This document shows positions 1 to 8,685 of a stretch of DNA of 64,000 bases, piece after piece (within the stretch, counting starts at the first letter, position 1; each line of letters opens with the position of its first letter). The DNA is taken from positions 1,122,112 to 1,186,111 of the forward strand of contig JAMPBP010000001.1 of NCBI GenBank assembly GCA_023666645.1, read 5' to 3'. The translations under genes and the position numbers were made by a program. A model generated the notes under the pieces. The model did no database searches and was not told the origin of the DNA. It was given only the letters and a program-made list of their open reading frames with translations. The stretch comes from Clostridiales bacterium (GTDB taxonomy: Bacteria; Bacteroidota; Bacteroidia; Bacteroidales; Muribaculaceae).

Positions 1-549
1 TTCATGGTGAATCTGCGTGAGATAACACGCAAATATGGAACAAAACTTATTGTCGACGAGGTACAATCGGGCTATGGACGCACAGGGCGCTTCTTTGCGC
101 ATCAGCACGCCGGCATATGTCCCGACATAATTTCTATGGCCAAAGGCATGGGTAACGGCTTCCCTATAGGTGGCATACTCATTGCTCCCGACATAAAGCC
201 GGTCAACGGAATGCTTGGCACTACCTTTGGTGGCAATCATCTCGCATGTGCCGCAGCTTTGGCGGTGCTCGATGTCATGGACGATGAGCAATTGATTGCC
301 AATGCCGCGCGTGTCGGAGACTGGACAATTTCCCATCTTCGTGAAATTGGAGGTAAAATTAAGGAAGTGAGAGGCCGCGGTCTCATGATTGGACTTGAGA
401 TTGATGGCGACGCGCCATCGATGCGTCGTAACATTCTTTTCGACAAACATATATTTACAGGTGGAGCGGGCGCTACAACTATAAGACTGTTGCCAGCCTT
501 GAACATCACCACTTCCCACATTCAAAAATTCTTAGACGCCATACAATGA
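1..549 (+). CDS. argD: Acylornithine aminotransferase, C-terminal part (5' end outside window)
   Basis: This is the C-terminal part of a class III PLP-dependent aminotransferase. It is expected to convert N-acyl-glutamate semialdehyde to N-acyl-ornithine in arginine biosynthesis. The visible part has the PLP-contact motif VDEVQSGYGRTG and the Schiff-base lysine in SMAKGMGNGFPIGG (Lys47 counting from the ATG at 4). The reading frame is open to the first base of the window, so the ATG at 4 is internal and the true start lies upstream. Its stop overlaps the start of the next gene as ATGA at 546-549. The neighbouring carbamoyltransferase suggests the substrate is succinylated rather than acetylated, but that is inference. 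A role in lysine or GABA metabolism is possible for the family but unlikely here. Confidence 0.9.
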   Translation, partial: FMVNLREITRKYGTKLIVDEVQSGYGRTGRFFAHQHAGICPDIISMAKGMGNGFPIGGILIAPDIKPVNGMLGTTFGGNHLACAAALAVLDVMDDEQLIANAARVGDWTISHLREIGGKIKEVRGRGLMIGLEIDGDAPSMRRNILFDKHIFTGGAGATTIRLLPALNITTSHIQKFLDAIQ

Positions 550-1499
550 AAAAATTCACAACTGTCAATGATATCGGAGACCTCAATGTAGCTTTGAACG
601 AAGCCTTTGAAATTAAAGCCAATCGCTTTGCTTTCAAAAATATTGGTTGTAACCGTACACTTCTGATGGTATTCTTCAATTCAAGTCTGCGCACACGACT
701 GTCAACACAGAAAGCCGCTCTCAACTTGGGCATGAATGTCATTGTGCTCGATGTCAACCAGGGAGCCTGGAAACTTGAGACAGAGCGTGGCGTAATAATG
801 GACGGTGACAAAGCCGAACACATGCTTGAGGCAATTCCAGTGATGGGTTCCTACTGTGACATCATTGGGGTGCGATCTTTCGCACGTTTTGAGAACAAGG
901 AAGATGACTATAACGAAACCATCCTTGAGCAATTCATCAAATACTCAGGACGACCGGTCTTCTCCATGGAAGCTGCCACGCGTCACCCATTGCAAAGTTT
1001 TGCCGACCTGATCACAATCGAGGAGTTTAAAGAAGTGAAGCGTCCTAAGATTGTAATGTCATGGGCTCCACACCCCAAAGCACTGCCGCAGGCTGTTCCA
1101 AACTCATTTGCCGAATGGATTAACGCAACGGACTATGAATTTGTAATCACCCACCCCCACGGCTATGAACTTGACCCACGATTCACAGGCAACGCCACCA
1201 TAGAATACGACCAGGACAAAGCGCTCGAAGGAGCCGACTTCGTCTATGCAAAAAACTGGGCCGCATACACCGGTGACAACTATGGAAAAGTACTGTCGAC
1301 CGACCGTTCATGGACCATCGACTCGCAAAAGATGGGTCTCACCAATAATGCCCGTTTCATGCACTGCCTCCCCGTGAGACGAAATATGATCGTCACCGAC
1401 GACGTTATAGAAAGTGAGCGCAGCATTGTCATACCTGAAGCTGCCAATCGCGAAATATCAGCCCAGGTGGTATTAAAACGACTGTTACAAAGCCTATGA
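546..1499 (+). CDS. argF': N-succinylornithine carbamoyltransferase
   Basis: The 317-aa protein transfers a carbamoyl group from carbamoyl phosphate to N-acyl-ornithine, giving N-acyl-citrulline. It has the carbamoyl-phosphate loop NSSLRTRLSTQK (about residues 45-56) and the ornithine-side motif MHCLPVRRN. The sequence closely resembles, from memory, the Bacteroides fragilis succinylornithine enzyme, including the NQGAWKLETERG segment. The position that separates succinyl- from acetyl-ornithine enzymes (Pro in B. fragilis, Glu in Xanthomonas) is Ala90 here, in GDKAEHMLE. A non-Glu residue there fits succinyl specificity. The start and stop both overlap neighbours as ATGA, which suggests translational coupling through the operon. 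Confidence 0.93.
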   Translation: MKKFTTVNDIGDLNVALNEAFEIKANRFAFKNIGCNRTLLMVFFNSSLRTRLSTQKAALNLGMNVIVLDVNQGAWKLETERGVIMDGDKAEHMLEAIPVMGSYCDIIGVRSFARFENKEDDYNETILEQFIKYSGRPVFSMEAATRHPLQSFADLITIEEFKEVKRPKIVMSWAPHPKALPQAVPNSFAEWINATDYEFVITHPHGYELDPRFTGNATIEYDQDKALEGADFVYAKNWAAYTGDNYGKVLSTDRSWTIDSQKMGLTNNARFMHCLPVRRNMIVTDDVIESERSIVIPEAANREISAQVVLKRLLQSL

Positions 1500-2266
1500 T
1501 CAAAGTTATCAAAATAGGGGGAAATGTTATCGATGACGAAACCAAGCTCGACGCATTTCTTCTCGACTTCGCCAAAGTCGACGGTCCAAAGATTCTCGTA
1601 CATGGTGGCGGCAAGATAGCAACCCGCATGGCCGAGCGTCTTGGAGTTGAAACATGCATGGTCCAGGGGCGTCGTGTCACCAGCAAACCCATGCTCGACA
1701 TCGCGGTAATGGTTTATGCCGGATTACTTAATAAACGCATCGTTGCCCGTCTGCAAGCCATTGGAGTCAACTCTATAGGATTATGTGGGGCCGATGCCGG
1801 CTGTATCACATCCCAACGGCGGGAAGCCTCGCCTGTCGATTATGGCGAGGTTGGTGATGTCACCGGTGTCAACGCTTCATCCTTAATGTCGCTTATTAAT
1901 GCATCAATGACTCCGGTGATATGTGCCATAACTGCCGACACCCAAGGTAACCTCCTAAACACCAACGCTGATACAGTAGCTACAGAAACCGCCAAGGCAC
2001 TGAGTGCCCTGAGTGAAACGCGTCTCACTTTCTGTTTCGAGAAGAATGGAGTACTCAAAAATATTGACGACCCTACATCGGTAATAAGACACATCAACCC
2101 TTACAACATAGCATCTCTGATTGCCGATGGGACAGTGAGCGCCGGTATGATTCCCAAAATCAATAATGCACTCGAAGCAGTAACCCAATCACCGATAGAG
2201 AGCGTAATTATCAAAAATTCTGACAATCTCAACGATGATTCAGGAACTATAGTATCACGCAGTTGA
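1496..2266 (+). CDS. argB: N-acylglutamate kinase
   Basis: This 256-aa amino-acid kinase phosphorylates the gamma-carboxylate of N-acetyl- or, in this clade, probably N-succinyl-glutamate. It shows the N-terminal phosphate-binding KIGGNVID, the VHGGGK glycine loop (about residues 36-41) and ITADTQGNLLNTNADT in the ATP-binding half. The length matches the family. It starts with a 4-nt ATGA overlap on argF' and ends with a 1-nt overlap on the deacylase gene. In the pathway it acts before ArgD and ArgF', so gene order does not follow reaction order. Feedback inhibition by arginine is known for some ArgB enzymes but cannot be judged from what is visible here. Confidence 0.93.
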   Translation: MIKVIKIGGNVIDDETKLDAFLLDFAKVDGPKILVHGGGKIATRMAERLGVETCMVQGRRVTSKPMLDIAVMVYAGLLNKRIVARLQAIGVNSIGLCGADAGCITSQRREASPVDYGEVGDVTGVNASSLMSLINASMTPVICAITADTQGNLLNTNADTVATETAKALSALSETRLTFCFEKNGVLKNIDDPTSVIRHINPYNIASLIADGTVSAGMIPKINNALEAVTQSPIESVIIKNSDNLNDDSGTIVSRS

Positions 2267-3324
2267 TGGATAAAAGGACGCAAACATACATTTCACTGTT
2301 AGAGCAGTTGATAGCCACACCGTCTATTTCGCGCGACGAAGCGGCCACCGCTACAATTTTGGAGCAATTTCTTTCAAGCCATGGAGTGGGAGAGATAAAG
2401 CGCATAGGCAATAATATCATTGCCTACAGGACCGACTATGACATGTCTCGCCCTACATTGATGCTCAATTCCCATCACGACACCGTGAGACCCAACAAAG
2501 GTTATACACGCGACCCCTTTACTCCATCGATTGAAGCTGGACGACTGTATGGACTGGGGAGCAATGATGCCGGTGCATCACTGGTCTCACTCATGGCTGC
2601 GTTTATTGAGACGCAGCTGTTGAAATTGCCATTCAACATTGTCTTGGCATTATCGGCCGAAGAAGAGTGTTCGGGTGCTAACGGCATGAAGCGCATCGTC
2701 AATGAGATTGACTGTATTGACATGGCTATTGTGGGCGAGCCCACATCACTGCAATGTGCCATAGGAGAGCGGGGGCTGCTCGTGCTTGATTGTGTTACGA
2801 CAGGTGAGAGCGGTCACGCGGCACGCAACACAGGAGTCAACGCCCTTTATAAGGCTGTCGATGACATCAATAAATTGCGTTCACTCAAATTTGACCGTCA
2901 ATCAGCGACTCTTGGCGATATCACCCTTAACGTAACAATGATTGAGGCCGGGTCCCAGCATAATGTGATTCCTGACGAATGCAAATATGTTGTAGATGTG
3001 CGCACCACCGATGCCTACACCAACCTTGAGACCCTTCAGATCATACGTGACACGGTGACCGCTGAAGTGACTCCACGGTCAACCCATCTATCGGCATCGG
3101 CCATCGACAGTTCACACCCCCTTGTGCAAACTATCGACCGGCTGGGAATCACTAAAGTTTTATCTCCCACTATGTCTGATATGGCTTTGATGCCATTTCC
3201 CTCAATAAAGATAGGACCCGGAGACTCGTGCCGTTCGCACACGGCCGACGAATATGTCATGATTGATGACATTAGGCGGGCAATTGACTTATACATTAAT
3301 ATCATAAAATCCATCAAGATATGA
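2266..3324 (+). CDS. argE: M20 deacylase, N-acyl-citrulline/ornithine deacylase
   Basis: This 352-aa M20 zinc peptidase-family amidohydrolase has metal-binding HxD in NSHHDTVRP (His70, Asp72), the bridging aspartate in LGSNDAGAS (Asp101), the catalytic Glu pair in SAEEECSG (132-133) and VGEPTS. Its place between argB and argH, in a pathway that carbamoylates an acylated ornithine, points to removal of the succinyl group from N-succinylcitrulline. That substrate is inferred. I chose ATG at 2266, which overlaps the argB stop as TGATG. A TTG one codon upstream (2263) is possible but unlikely. The family alternative is acetylornithine deacetylase. Confidence 0.85.
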   Translation: MDKRTQTYISLLEQLIATPSISRDEAATATILEQFLSSHGVGEIKRIGNNIIAYRTDYDMSRPTLMLNSHHDTVRPNKGYTRDPFTPSIEAGRLYGLGSNDAGASLVSLMAAFIETQLLKLPFNIVLALSAEEECSGANGMKRIVNEIDCIDMAIVGEPTSLQCAIGERGLLVLDCVTTGESGHAARNTGVNALYKAVDDINKLRSLKFDRQSATLGDITLNVTMIEAGSQHNVIPDECKYVVDVRTTDAYTNLETLQIIRDTVTAEVTPRSTHLSASAIDSSHPLVQTIDRLGITKVLSPTMSDMALMPFPSIKIGPGDSCRSHTADEYVMIDDIRRAIDLYINIIKSIKI

Positions 3325-4646
3325 CAACAACTAAACTATGGGATAAAGGGGTTGCCCCAGACGAAATGATACAGGACTTTACAGTGGGCAACGACCCCGA
3401 GCTCGATATGCTCATGGCCCGGCATGATGTCATAGGGTCCATGGCACATGTCACAATGCTTGAAAGCATCGGACTCATAGGTCACGATGAGCTACCCATT
3501 CTACTCGATGCAATGAAGGGGATTGTTGCAGAAATAGACCGTGGAGAATTTGAGATTGAACCCGGAGTTGAAGATATCCACTCACAGGTTGAACTTCTGC
3601 TCACACGCCGTCTTGGCGATATAGGTAAAAAGATTCATTCAGGACGCTCACGCAACGACCAGGTTCTTGTCGACCTGAAGCTTTACATGCGTGACCGTTT
3701 GTCTCAGACAGTTTCGTCAGTAAAAAAATTATTCGACCTACTCATCTCCCTCAGCGATCGCTACAAGGATATCCTCATGCCTGGATACACCCACCTTCAG
3801 GTGGCAATGCCATCTTCCTTCGGCTTATGGTTTGGTGCTTATGCCGAGACGCTTATTGATGATATGCGTCTTGTCAAGGCTGCTTATGATATTGTCAATC
3901 AGAATCCGCTTGGCTCGGGGGCAGGCTATGGATCATCTTTTCCACTGGACAGGGAAATGACAACAAGCCTGCTCGACTTTGCCGATTTACACTACAATGT
4001 AGTGGCGGCACAGATGAGCCGTGGCAAGAGTGAACGTGCCGTAGCTGTCGCCCTGGCTGCTGTCGCCGCCACATTGGGACGACTGGCGATGGATGTGTGT
4101 CTTTACATGAGTCCCAACTATGCCTTCATCTCGTTCCCCGATGAATTCACCACTGGTTCCAGCATAATGCCACACAAGAAAAATCCTGATGTCTTTGAAA
4201 TCATGCGAGGCAAGTGCAACCGGTTGCAATCCATACCCAACGAGCTAACGCTGCTCATGGCCAATCTGCCGATGGGATATCATCGTGACAACCAACTTCT
4301 CAAAGATGTAATTTTCCCGGCATTCGACCAACTCAAAGATTGTATCGACCTATGTGAACTGATGCTCAATCACATAAAAGTCAACCATAATATAATCAAC
4401 GACCCACGTTACAACTATCTCTTTACGGTAGAGGAAGTGAATCGCATGGTGCTTCAGGGTGTACCTTTCAGAGAGGCCTACCGGCGCGTGGGTGCCGAAG
4501 TACAGAACGGGACTTTCAAACCCGACCGCACAATCAAACACACCCACACCGGCAGCATAGGCAATCTGGCCAATGACCGCATCAACGCCAAGATGCAAGC
4601 AATAATCGATTCCTTCCCATCACTCAACAAATTATCAACATTGTAA
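3321..4646 (+). CDS. argH: Argininosuccinate lyase
   Basis: This 441-aa fumarase-superfamily lyase splits argininosuccinate into arginine and fumarate, the last step of arginine synthesis. The superfamily signature GSSIMPHKKNPD is at about residues 279-290 and carries the catalytic serine loop. KIHSGRSRNDQV and TGSSIMP are the other typical blocks. The start overlaps the preceding stop as ATGA and the stop overlaps asnA by one base. Length and motifs are normal for the family. Argininosuccinate synthase (argG) and argC are not in the window and are probably upstream. Confidence 0.96.
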   Translation: MTTTKLWDKGVAPDEMIQDFTVGNDPELDMLMARHDVIGSMAHVTMLESIGLIGHDELPILLDAMKGIVAEIDRGEFEIEPGVEDIHSQVELLLTRRLGDIGKKIHSGRSRNDQVLVDLKLYMRDRLSQTVSSVKKLFDLLISLSDRYKDILMPGYTHLQVAMPSSFGLWFGAYAETLIDDMRLVKAAYDIVNQNPLGSGAGYGSSFPLDREMTTSLLDFADLHYNVVAAQMSRGKSERAVAVALAAVAATLGRLAMDVCLYMSPNYAFISFPDEFTTGSSIMPHKKNPDVFEIMRGKCNRLQSIPNELTLLMANLPMGYHRDNQLLKDVIFPAFDQLKDCIDLCELMLNHIKVNHNIINDPRYNYLFTVEEVNRMVLQGVPFREAYRRVGAEVQNGTFKPDRTIKHTHTGSIGNLANDRINAKMQAIIDSFPSLNKLSTL

Positions 4647-5680
4647 TGAGCCTGATAATCCCCAAAAACTACAGTACAAAACTTCTACCCGAGACAACTG
4701 AGATAGCAATTAAACGCATCAAGGATTTTTTTCAGGGACAGCTCTCGACTGCCTTGAACCTACGACGGGTTACAGCACCATTATTCGTCACTGCCGATTC
4801 AGGATTGAATGACAACCTCAACGGAGTGGAACGACCTGTGTCATTCATAGCTCCGGCATTAGGCAATGCCGAAATTCAGATTGTACACTCGCTCGCAAAA
4901 TGGAAAAGGCTCAAGCTGGCCGACTATGAGATTACCCCCGGGTATGGACTCTACACCGACATGAATGCCATCAGAGCCGATGAAGACCTTGATAATCTTC
5001 ACTCTCTATATGTTGACCAGTGGGACTGGGAACAGACGATTCTCCCTGAGCAACGCACAACATCCTATCTTCAGGAAACTGTAAAGAAAATATACATGGC
5101 TGTGCGGGCTACCCAGAATATGGTCCATGAACAGTTTCCCCATATAAAACCGGTCTTACCCCCCGATGTGACTTTCATTCACTCGCAGAAACTGCTTGAC
5201 ATGTTCCCGGGCCTCACTCCCAAAGAGCGTGAGAACGAAGCTTGCCGGCAATATGGGGCTGTGTTCATACAAGGTATCGGAGCCCGGCTATCCAACGGGG
5301 AGCCTCATGATGGACGTGCACCCGACTATGACGACTGGTCGACAATCGATGAAAATGGCAACGTTGGTCTCAATGGCGACCTCCTCGTGTGGAATGACAC
5401 GCTTGGCATAGCTTTCGAACTTTCCTCCATGGGAATACGTGTGGACTCTGACTCGCTGAAGAAACAATTGCACATGAATGGTTGTGATGACCGTCTGAAA
5501 TTACCATTCCACTCCAAGCTTCTTAATGGGCAATTACCTCTTTCGATAGGCGGTGGAATAGGGCAGAGCCGCTTGTGCATGCTGTTGCTGCAAAAAGCTC
5601 ATATCGGAGAGGTTCAATCAAGTCTGTGGCCCGATGAGCATCGCAAAATATTTGCCAGGTCGGGTATAGTCCTTCTTTAA
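4646..5680 (+). CDS. asnA: Aspartate-ammonia ligase (asparagine synthetase A)
   Basis: This 344-aa AsnA-family enzyme makes asparagine from aspartate, ammonia and ATP. It is related to class II aminoacyl-tRNA synthetases. Recognised blocks are LNLRRVTAPLFV, DNLNGVERPVSF, HSLAKWKRLKLADY and the C-terminal SIGGGIGQSRLCMLLL, the class II motif 3 region. The ATG overlaps the argH stop by one base (TAATG), so it is probably co-translated with the arginine genes. The link is not a pathway step. Both branches consume aspartate and nitrogen, so coupling them is an inference about nitrogen allocation. Confidence 0.95.
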   Translation: MSLIIPKNYSTKLLPETTEIAIKRIKDFFQGQLSTALNLRRVTAPLFVTADSGLNDNLNGVERPVSFIAPALGNAEIQIVHSLAKWKRLKLADYEITPGYGLYTDMNAIRADEDLDNLHSLYVDQWDWEQTILPEQRTTSYLQETVKKIYMAVRATQNMVHEQFPHIKPVLPPDVTFIHSQKLLDMFPGLTPKERENEACRQYGAVFIQGIGARLSNGEPHDGRAPDYDDWSTIDENGNVGLNGDLLVWNDTLGIAFELSSMGIRVDSDSLKKQLHMNGCDDRLKLPFHSKLLNGQLPLSIGGGIGQSRLCMLLLQKAHIGEVQSSLWPDEHRKIFARSGIVLL

Positions 5681-5700
5681 ATTAAGAACCAATCAAAATT

Positions 5701-5761
5701 AAGAACCCATCAGATAAGAAGGTTGAATATCTGTAACCAACATTCTTTCTGATGGGCTCTT
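5701..5761 (-). terminator. Hairpin between asnA and the GntR-ABC operon
   Basis: Inverted arms at 5701-5714 and 5748-5761 are 14 bp with one mismatched position. That position becomes a G-U pair only in the minus-strand RNA, so the stem is better for the operon arriving from the right. The 33-nt loop is long and the T tract is weak. It could serve both converging units. Just upstream the 11-mer AATTAAGAACC occurs twice. Confidence 0.45.
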
Positions 5762-5781
5762 GCTCTACCTACCTAAATTTA

Positions 5782-6576
5782 TCAATTATTTCCAGAATAA
5801 GTGGTGATATGGTTAACCTTGATCACATCACCTTGACACGGACACACTTCTATCTCATTATAAGCTCCATCTATTACAAAGTTCAATCCATCTTGATTAC
5901 CGCCTGTGATCATCAACCGGCTGAGTGCACTCTCATTGTTTATATTTATAGCAGCATCGGTAGTCGCATTGTAATGAAGATTCTTCAAACTTGATTTATT
6001 AAGGTTGACCGATTCACAATTTCTGATTATCAAAGTATCAATAGAGCTGTTGTCAACAATAATATTCGAGATAGCATAAGTTTTGATATCCATCACATTC
6101 TGTCTCATATCGTCAATGACTATTTTGACATCAGAATCAGTATTCAACACAATTTCTGAACGGGACAATTCATCCGGAACCAATAAGGTGATATCCCGGG
6201 AATAATCCTCTTCATAATAATAGGCACCGTATTTGCTCTTTATTGCAACTCTCAGGTATGCATTTTCTTCATGAACCGATACTGAATCACATATGTTGAC
6301 AGGCATAATAAGTTGCGGAACATCGATTACACTATCGGTCTTGATATTGACTTTAGTTCTACCTAAGTAAACCATATCATTGGTGTTGATTCTCGTGATT
6401 GATAAATCGATACCACTGAATGAGGGTAACTCAATAGTCTTTACCTCATTTGACACTTTGAATTTGTCTATGTTTTCACATCGTTCACCGGCAAAGCGCA
6501 TTATAGTCCAAAACGCGGCAACTGATATAATTGCACCTACCGTGAACACTATCATTAACTTGGTTGAGTTTTTCAT
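5782..6576 (-). CDS. Membrane-anchored beta-helix-like protein of the GntR-ABC operon
   Basis: I do not recognise a named family for this 264-aa protein. Residues 8-28 form one N-terminal membrane segment with no signal-cleavage motif. The rest is hydrophilic and built of short beta-prone stretches rich in Ile, Val, Asn, Asp and Ser, such as IIVDNSSIDTLIIRNCESVNLNKSS. This looks like the stacked strands of DUF4097-type head-domain or beta-helix proteins. It is the last gene of the operon, 7 nt after the GntR gene, so it is probably made with the transporter and exposed outside the inner membrane. A role as an envelope sensor or accessory subunit is inference. Confidence 0.6.
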   Translation of the reverse strand: MKNSTKLMIVFTVGAIISVAAFWTIMRFAGERCENIDKFKVSNEVKTIELPSFSGIDLSITRINTNDMVYLGRTKVNIKTDSVIDVPQLIMPVNICDSVSVHEENAYLRVAIKSKYGAYYYEEDYSRDITLLVPDELSRSEIVLNTDSDVKIVIDDMRQNVMDIKTYAISNIIVDNSSIDTLIIRNCESVNLNKSSLKNLHYNATTDAAININNESALSRLMITGGNQDGLNFVIDGAYNEIEVCPCQGDVIKVNHITTYSGNN

Positions 6577-6583
6577 CTCTATA

Positions 6584-6958
6584 TTACAATTCAGATTGTT
6601 CTAAATATTTGGCATACAATTCTCTCAACTCGTCGGGCGTAATATGCATCATGCTCAACTGCTTGAAACTTTTATTCAGTTCCTCCTCCATAAACTTTTT
6701 ACCTCTTTCGGTTATTATACGTTTACGCGCGCCTATTGTCACGAAATAGCCAATGCCACGCTTGTTATATATTAATTCCTGTTGTTGCAGATAGTCGTAA
6801 CTTCTCACAACGGTATTTGCATTCACCTCAACCATCGCAGCAAATTCCCTTACCGACGGAATCCTTGACTCCTCGTTATATACTCCGGCGATGATATCGT
6901 CACACAGCTTGTCACACAACTGCATGTAAATAGGCTTATTATTTTCCTTAAAATCCAT
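6584..6958 (-). CDS. GntR-family regulator, YtrA type
   Basis: The 124-aa protein is a winged helix-turn-helix of the GntR superfamily with only a short C-terminal dimerisation tail, as in the YtrA subfamily. The DNA-binding part covers about residues 8-75, with SRIPSVREFAAMVEVNANTV as the recognition-helix region and the wing in NKRGIGYFV. YtrA-type regulators usually repress the ABC operon that encodes them. Here the gene is third in the operon, 3 nt after the permease, and a palindrome of the expected kind overlaps the operon start (8627-8652). The effector is unknown. Confidence 0.88.
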   Translation of the reverse strand: MDFKENNKPIYMQLCDKLCDDIIAGVYNEESRIPSVREFAAMVEVNANTVVRSYDYLQQQELIYNKRGIGYFVTIGARKRIITERGKKFMEEELNKSFKQLSMMHITPDELRELYAKYLEQSEL

Positions 6959-6961
6959 ATC

Positions 6962-7765
6962 TCACCATAATCTTTGAATCACTTCAGTTTCCTTTAATCT
7001 CATATAGGCAAGAATGTAGTTGGCTATTGACACTATAAGACACACAGCCCAAAAGATCACCCATTCGTCAATATCGATTTTTTCAAACAATGGGACTCCA
7101 CATATACCAGAATCGGGTATTATCAAAAAATATAATGATGGGAACATGACAGAGAACATAGTCAACAGCACAGTCACTGCTGCAAAGGTCTTTATGAACG
7201 AGTTCTTAGCCCACATGATTGACCCGAGCCAAAAGAACGACTGGATAGCAACAAAGATGGCCACAAAATGGCTCACATCATTATCAGCCAAATCACCCCA
7301 ATTCATAAAAGAAATATATTCCATGTATTCATGATAATAGATCTTCATCACTGCCACACGAATAGCATCGGCAACAAACATAGCCAGCAGAAAAGCGATT
7401 AAAAAAACAGGTACATATACAATCCAGCGCGAGATATATTTCTCTATGTTCCTGGCCGGCAACATTAGAACATCAATACGTCCTGGTTTAGTGGAGGTAT
7501 CAGAAAATGCCATTGAAGTGTAGACAAGACCTAAAACGTAGAACATAAAAATAAACATATTCACCAAGCTTCGTGAAACATTTATAATACTCTGCCCAGG
7601 CGAAAGATAAGTCGAGAAAGAGACAAAACCGATAAAACATGCAGCGACAGCCAAAGACCCTATGAGTACAATCATTCTCATCATAAATACCTTAGGGCGA
7701 TCCATCACACTTTTTTGTATGAGTGCGATAGTGCGCTGAATGCTGAATTTATTTAAACTTTCCAT
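6962..7765 (-). CDS. ABC transporter permease
   Basis: This 267-aa integral membrane protein has about six hydrophobic segments (near residues 30-52, 75-100, 115-135, 165-185, 190-212, 235-255). It has no ATPase or periplasmic domain. It follows the ATPase gene with a 19-nt gap and precedes the GntR gene by 3 nt, so it is the membrane half of the exporter. Small ABC-2-like permeases beside YtrA regulators are often tied to cell-wall antibiotic or bacitracin-type stress. The sequence itself does not show the substrate. Confidence 0.8.
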   Translation of the reverse strand: MESLNKFSIQRTIALIQKSVMDRPKVFMMRMIVLIGSLAVAACFIGFVSFSTYLSPGQSIINVSRSLVNMFIFMFYVLGLVYTSMAFSDTSTKPGRIDVLMLPARNIEKYISRWIVYVPVFLIAFLLAMFVADAIRVAVMKIYYHEYMEYISFMNWGDLADNDVSHFVAIFVAIQSFFWLGSIMWAKNSFIKTFAAVTVLLTMFSVMFPSLYFLIIPDSGICGVPLFEKIDIDEWVIFWAVCLIVSIANYILAYMRLKETEVIQRLW

Positions 7766-7784
7766 TGTTTTTATATCGTTATGA

Positions 7785-8624
7785 TTATTTATTCAGTTGT
7801 GCTATTAATACATCAGGCTTGTCCATGGCCATCTGGAAAAGAATTTCCAGGTCAACGCGTGTATCCTCGTCTCCATCATTGGCAAGCACTACATTGGTCC
7901 CGGATAGTCCCGGCTGAGCATACAAAGCTTTCTCAATAACATTCTTATCGAGAGTGGAGATAAATTTTAAATTTCTGGCATAGCTTGTTATCGAAGCCTC
8001 ACAGACCAGCTTGTGCTGGTTAACTATTATAATATGGTCAAGAAGGTTGTTGACATCCAGCACCTGATGCGTTGATATAATCACCATGCGCTCATCACTC
8101 ATATTGGAAGCTATGAATCGGCGGAACACACTCTTGCCTGGAATATCGAGACCGTTGGTAGGTTCGTCCATCAACAACACTTTGGTGTTACATGCGAGGG
8201 CAAATGCCATGAAAACTTTTTTCTTCTGTCCCATCGACAACTGCCCGAGATTGGGATCAATGTCCATATCAAACATTCTCAAGTGACGGTTCATGTCATC
8301 GGCCGAGAAACGTGGATAATACTTGGCATTGAGCTTGACATAGCTTGAAAGTTTTATAGAAGGCAAATCAAACTCCTCAGGAACAATGAAAATTTCAGAC
8401 ATGGTACCCGGCAATCTTAGGCGCGATTCCACACCATCGACTGCGACTGTCCCATGGGCGGGACTCAGTAATCCGGCTATCTGATAGAGTAGGGTAGACT
8501 TGCCTGCTCCATTGGGTCCAAGAAGACCATATACATAGCCCTCTTTCAATTCTAATGTGATGTCATCAAGCACAGGGGTATCCCCCTTGCGATAACTGAA
8601 TGTAAGATTTTGTATATTTACCAT
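7785..8624 (-). CDS. ABC transporter ATP-binding protein
   Basis: The 279-aa protein contains a full nucleotide-binding domain: Walker A GPNGAGKST (36-44), signature LSMGQ (129-133), Walker B VLLMDEPTNGLD (149-160) and the switch His in STHQVLD. The C-terminal 70 residues are an extension typical of exporter ATPases of the CcmA/YtrB type. It is the first gene of the minus-strand operon. Its ATG lies only 2 bp from a palindromic operator, and the promoter is directly upstream. Confidence 0.92.
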   Translation of the reverse strand: MVNIQNLTFSYRKGDTPVLDDITLELKEGYVYGLLGPNGAGKSTLLYQIAGLLSPAHGTVAVDGVESRLRLPGTMSEIFIVPEEFDLPSIKLSSYVKLNAKYYPRFSADDMNRHLRMFDMDIDPNLGQLSMGQKKKVFMAFALACNTKVLLMDEPTNGLDIPGKSVFRRFIASNMSDERMVIISTHQVLDVNNLLDHIIIVNQHKLVCEASITSYARNLKFISTLDKNVIEKALYAQPGLSGTNVVLANDGDEDTRVDLEILFQMAMDKPDVLIAQLNK

Positions 8625-8626
8625 AT

Positions 8627-8652
8627 CAGTGTATTAGTATATTAGTACACTG
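8627..8652 (-). promoter_or_regulatory. Candidate GntR/YtrA operator
   Basis: This is a 26-bp imperfect palindrome with perfect 7-bp ends, CAGTGTA (8627-8633) and TACACTG (8646-8652), around an AT-rich centre. It resembles the AGTGTA...TACACT operators known for YtrA-type GntR regulators. It sits over the expected transcription start and short leader, between the -7 box and the ATG at 8624. Binding of the operon's own GntR protein there should block transcription. Autorepression is inferred. Confidence 0.7.
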
Positions 8653-8685
8653 CAAAGGTAAAACAAATAAGTTTAAACTTCCAAA
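8653..8685 (-). promoter_or_regulatory. Promoter of the ABC-GntR operon
   Basis: Read on the minus strand there is a -33 TTTG (8685-8682), a 21-bp spacer and a -7 TACCTTTG (8660-8653). This matches the Bacteroidetes primary-sigma consensus. The start point should fall inside the palindrome at 8627-8652. Confidence 0.75.
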
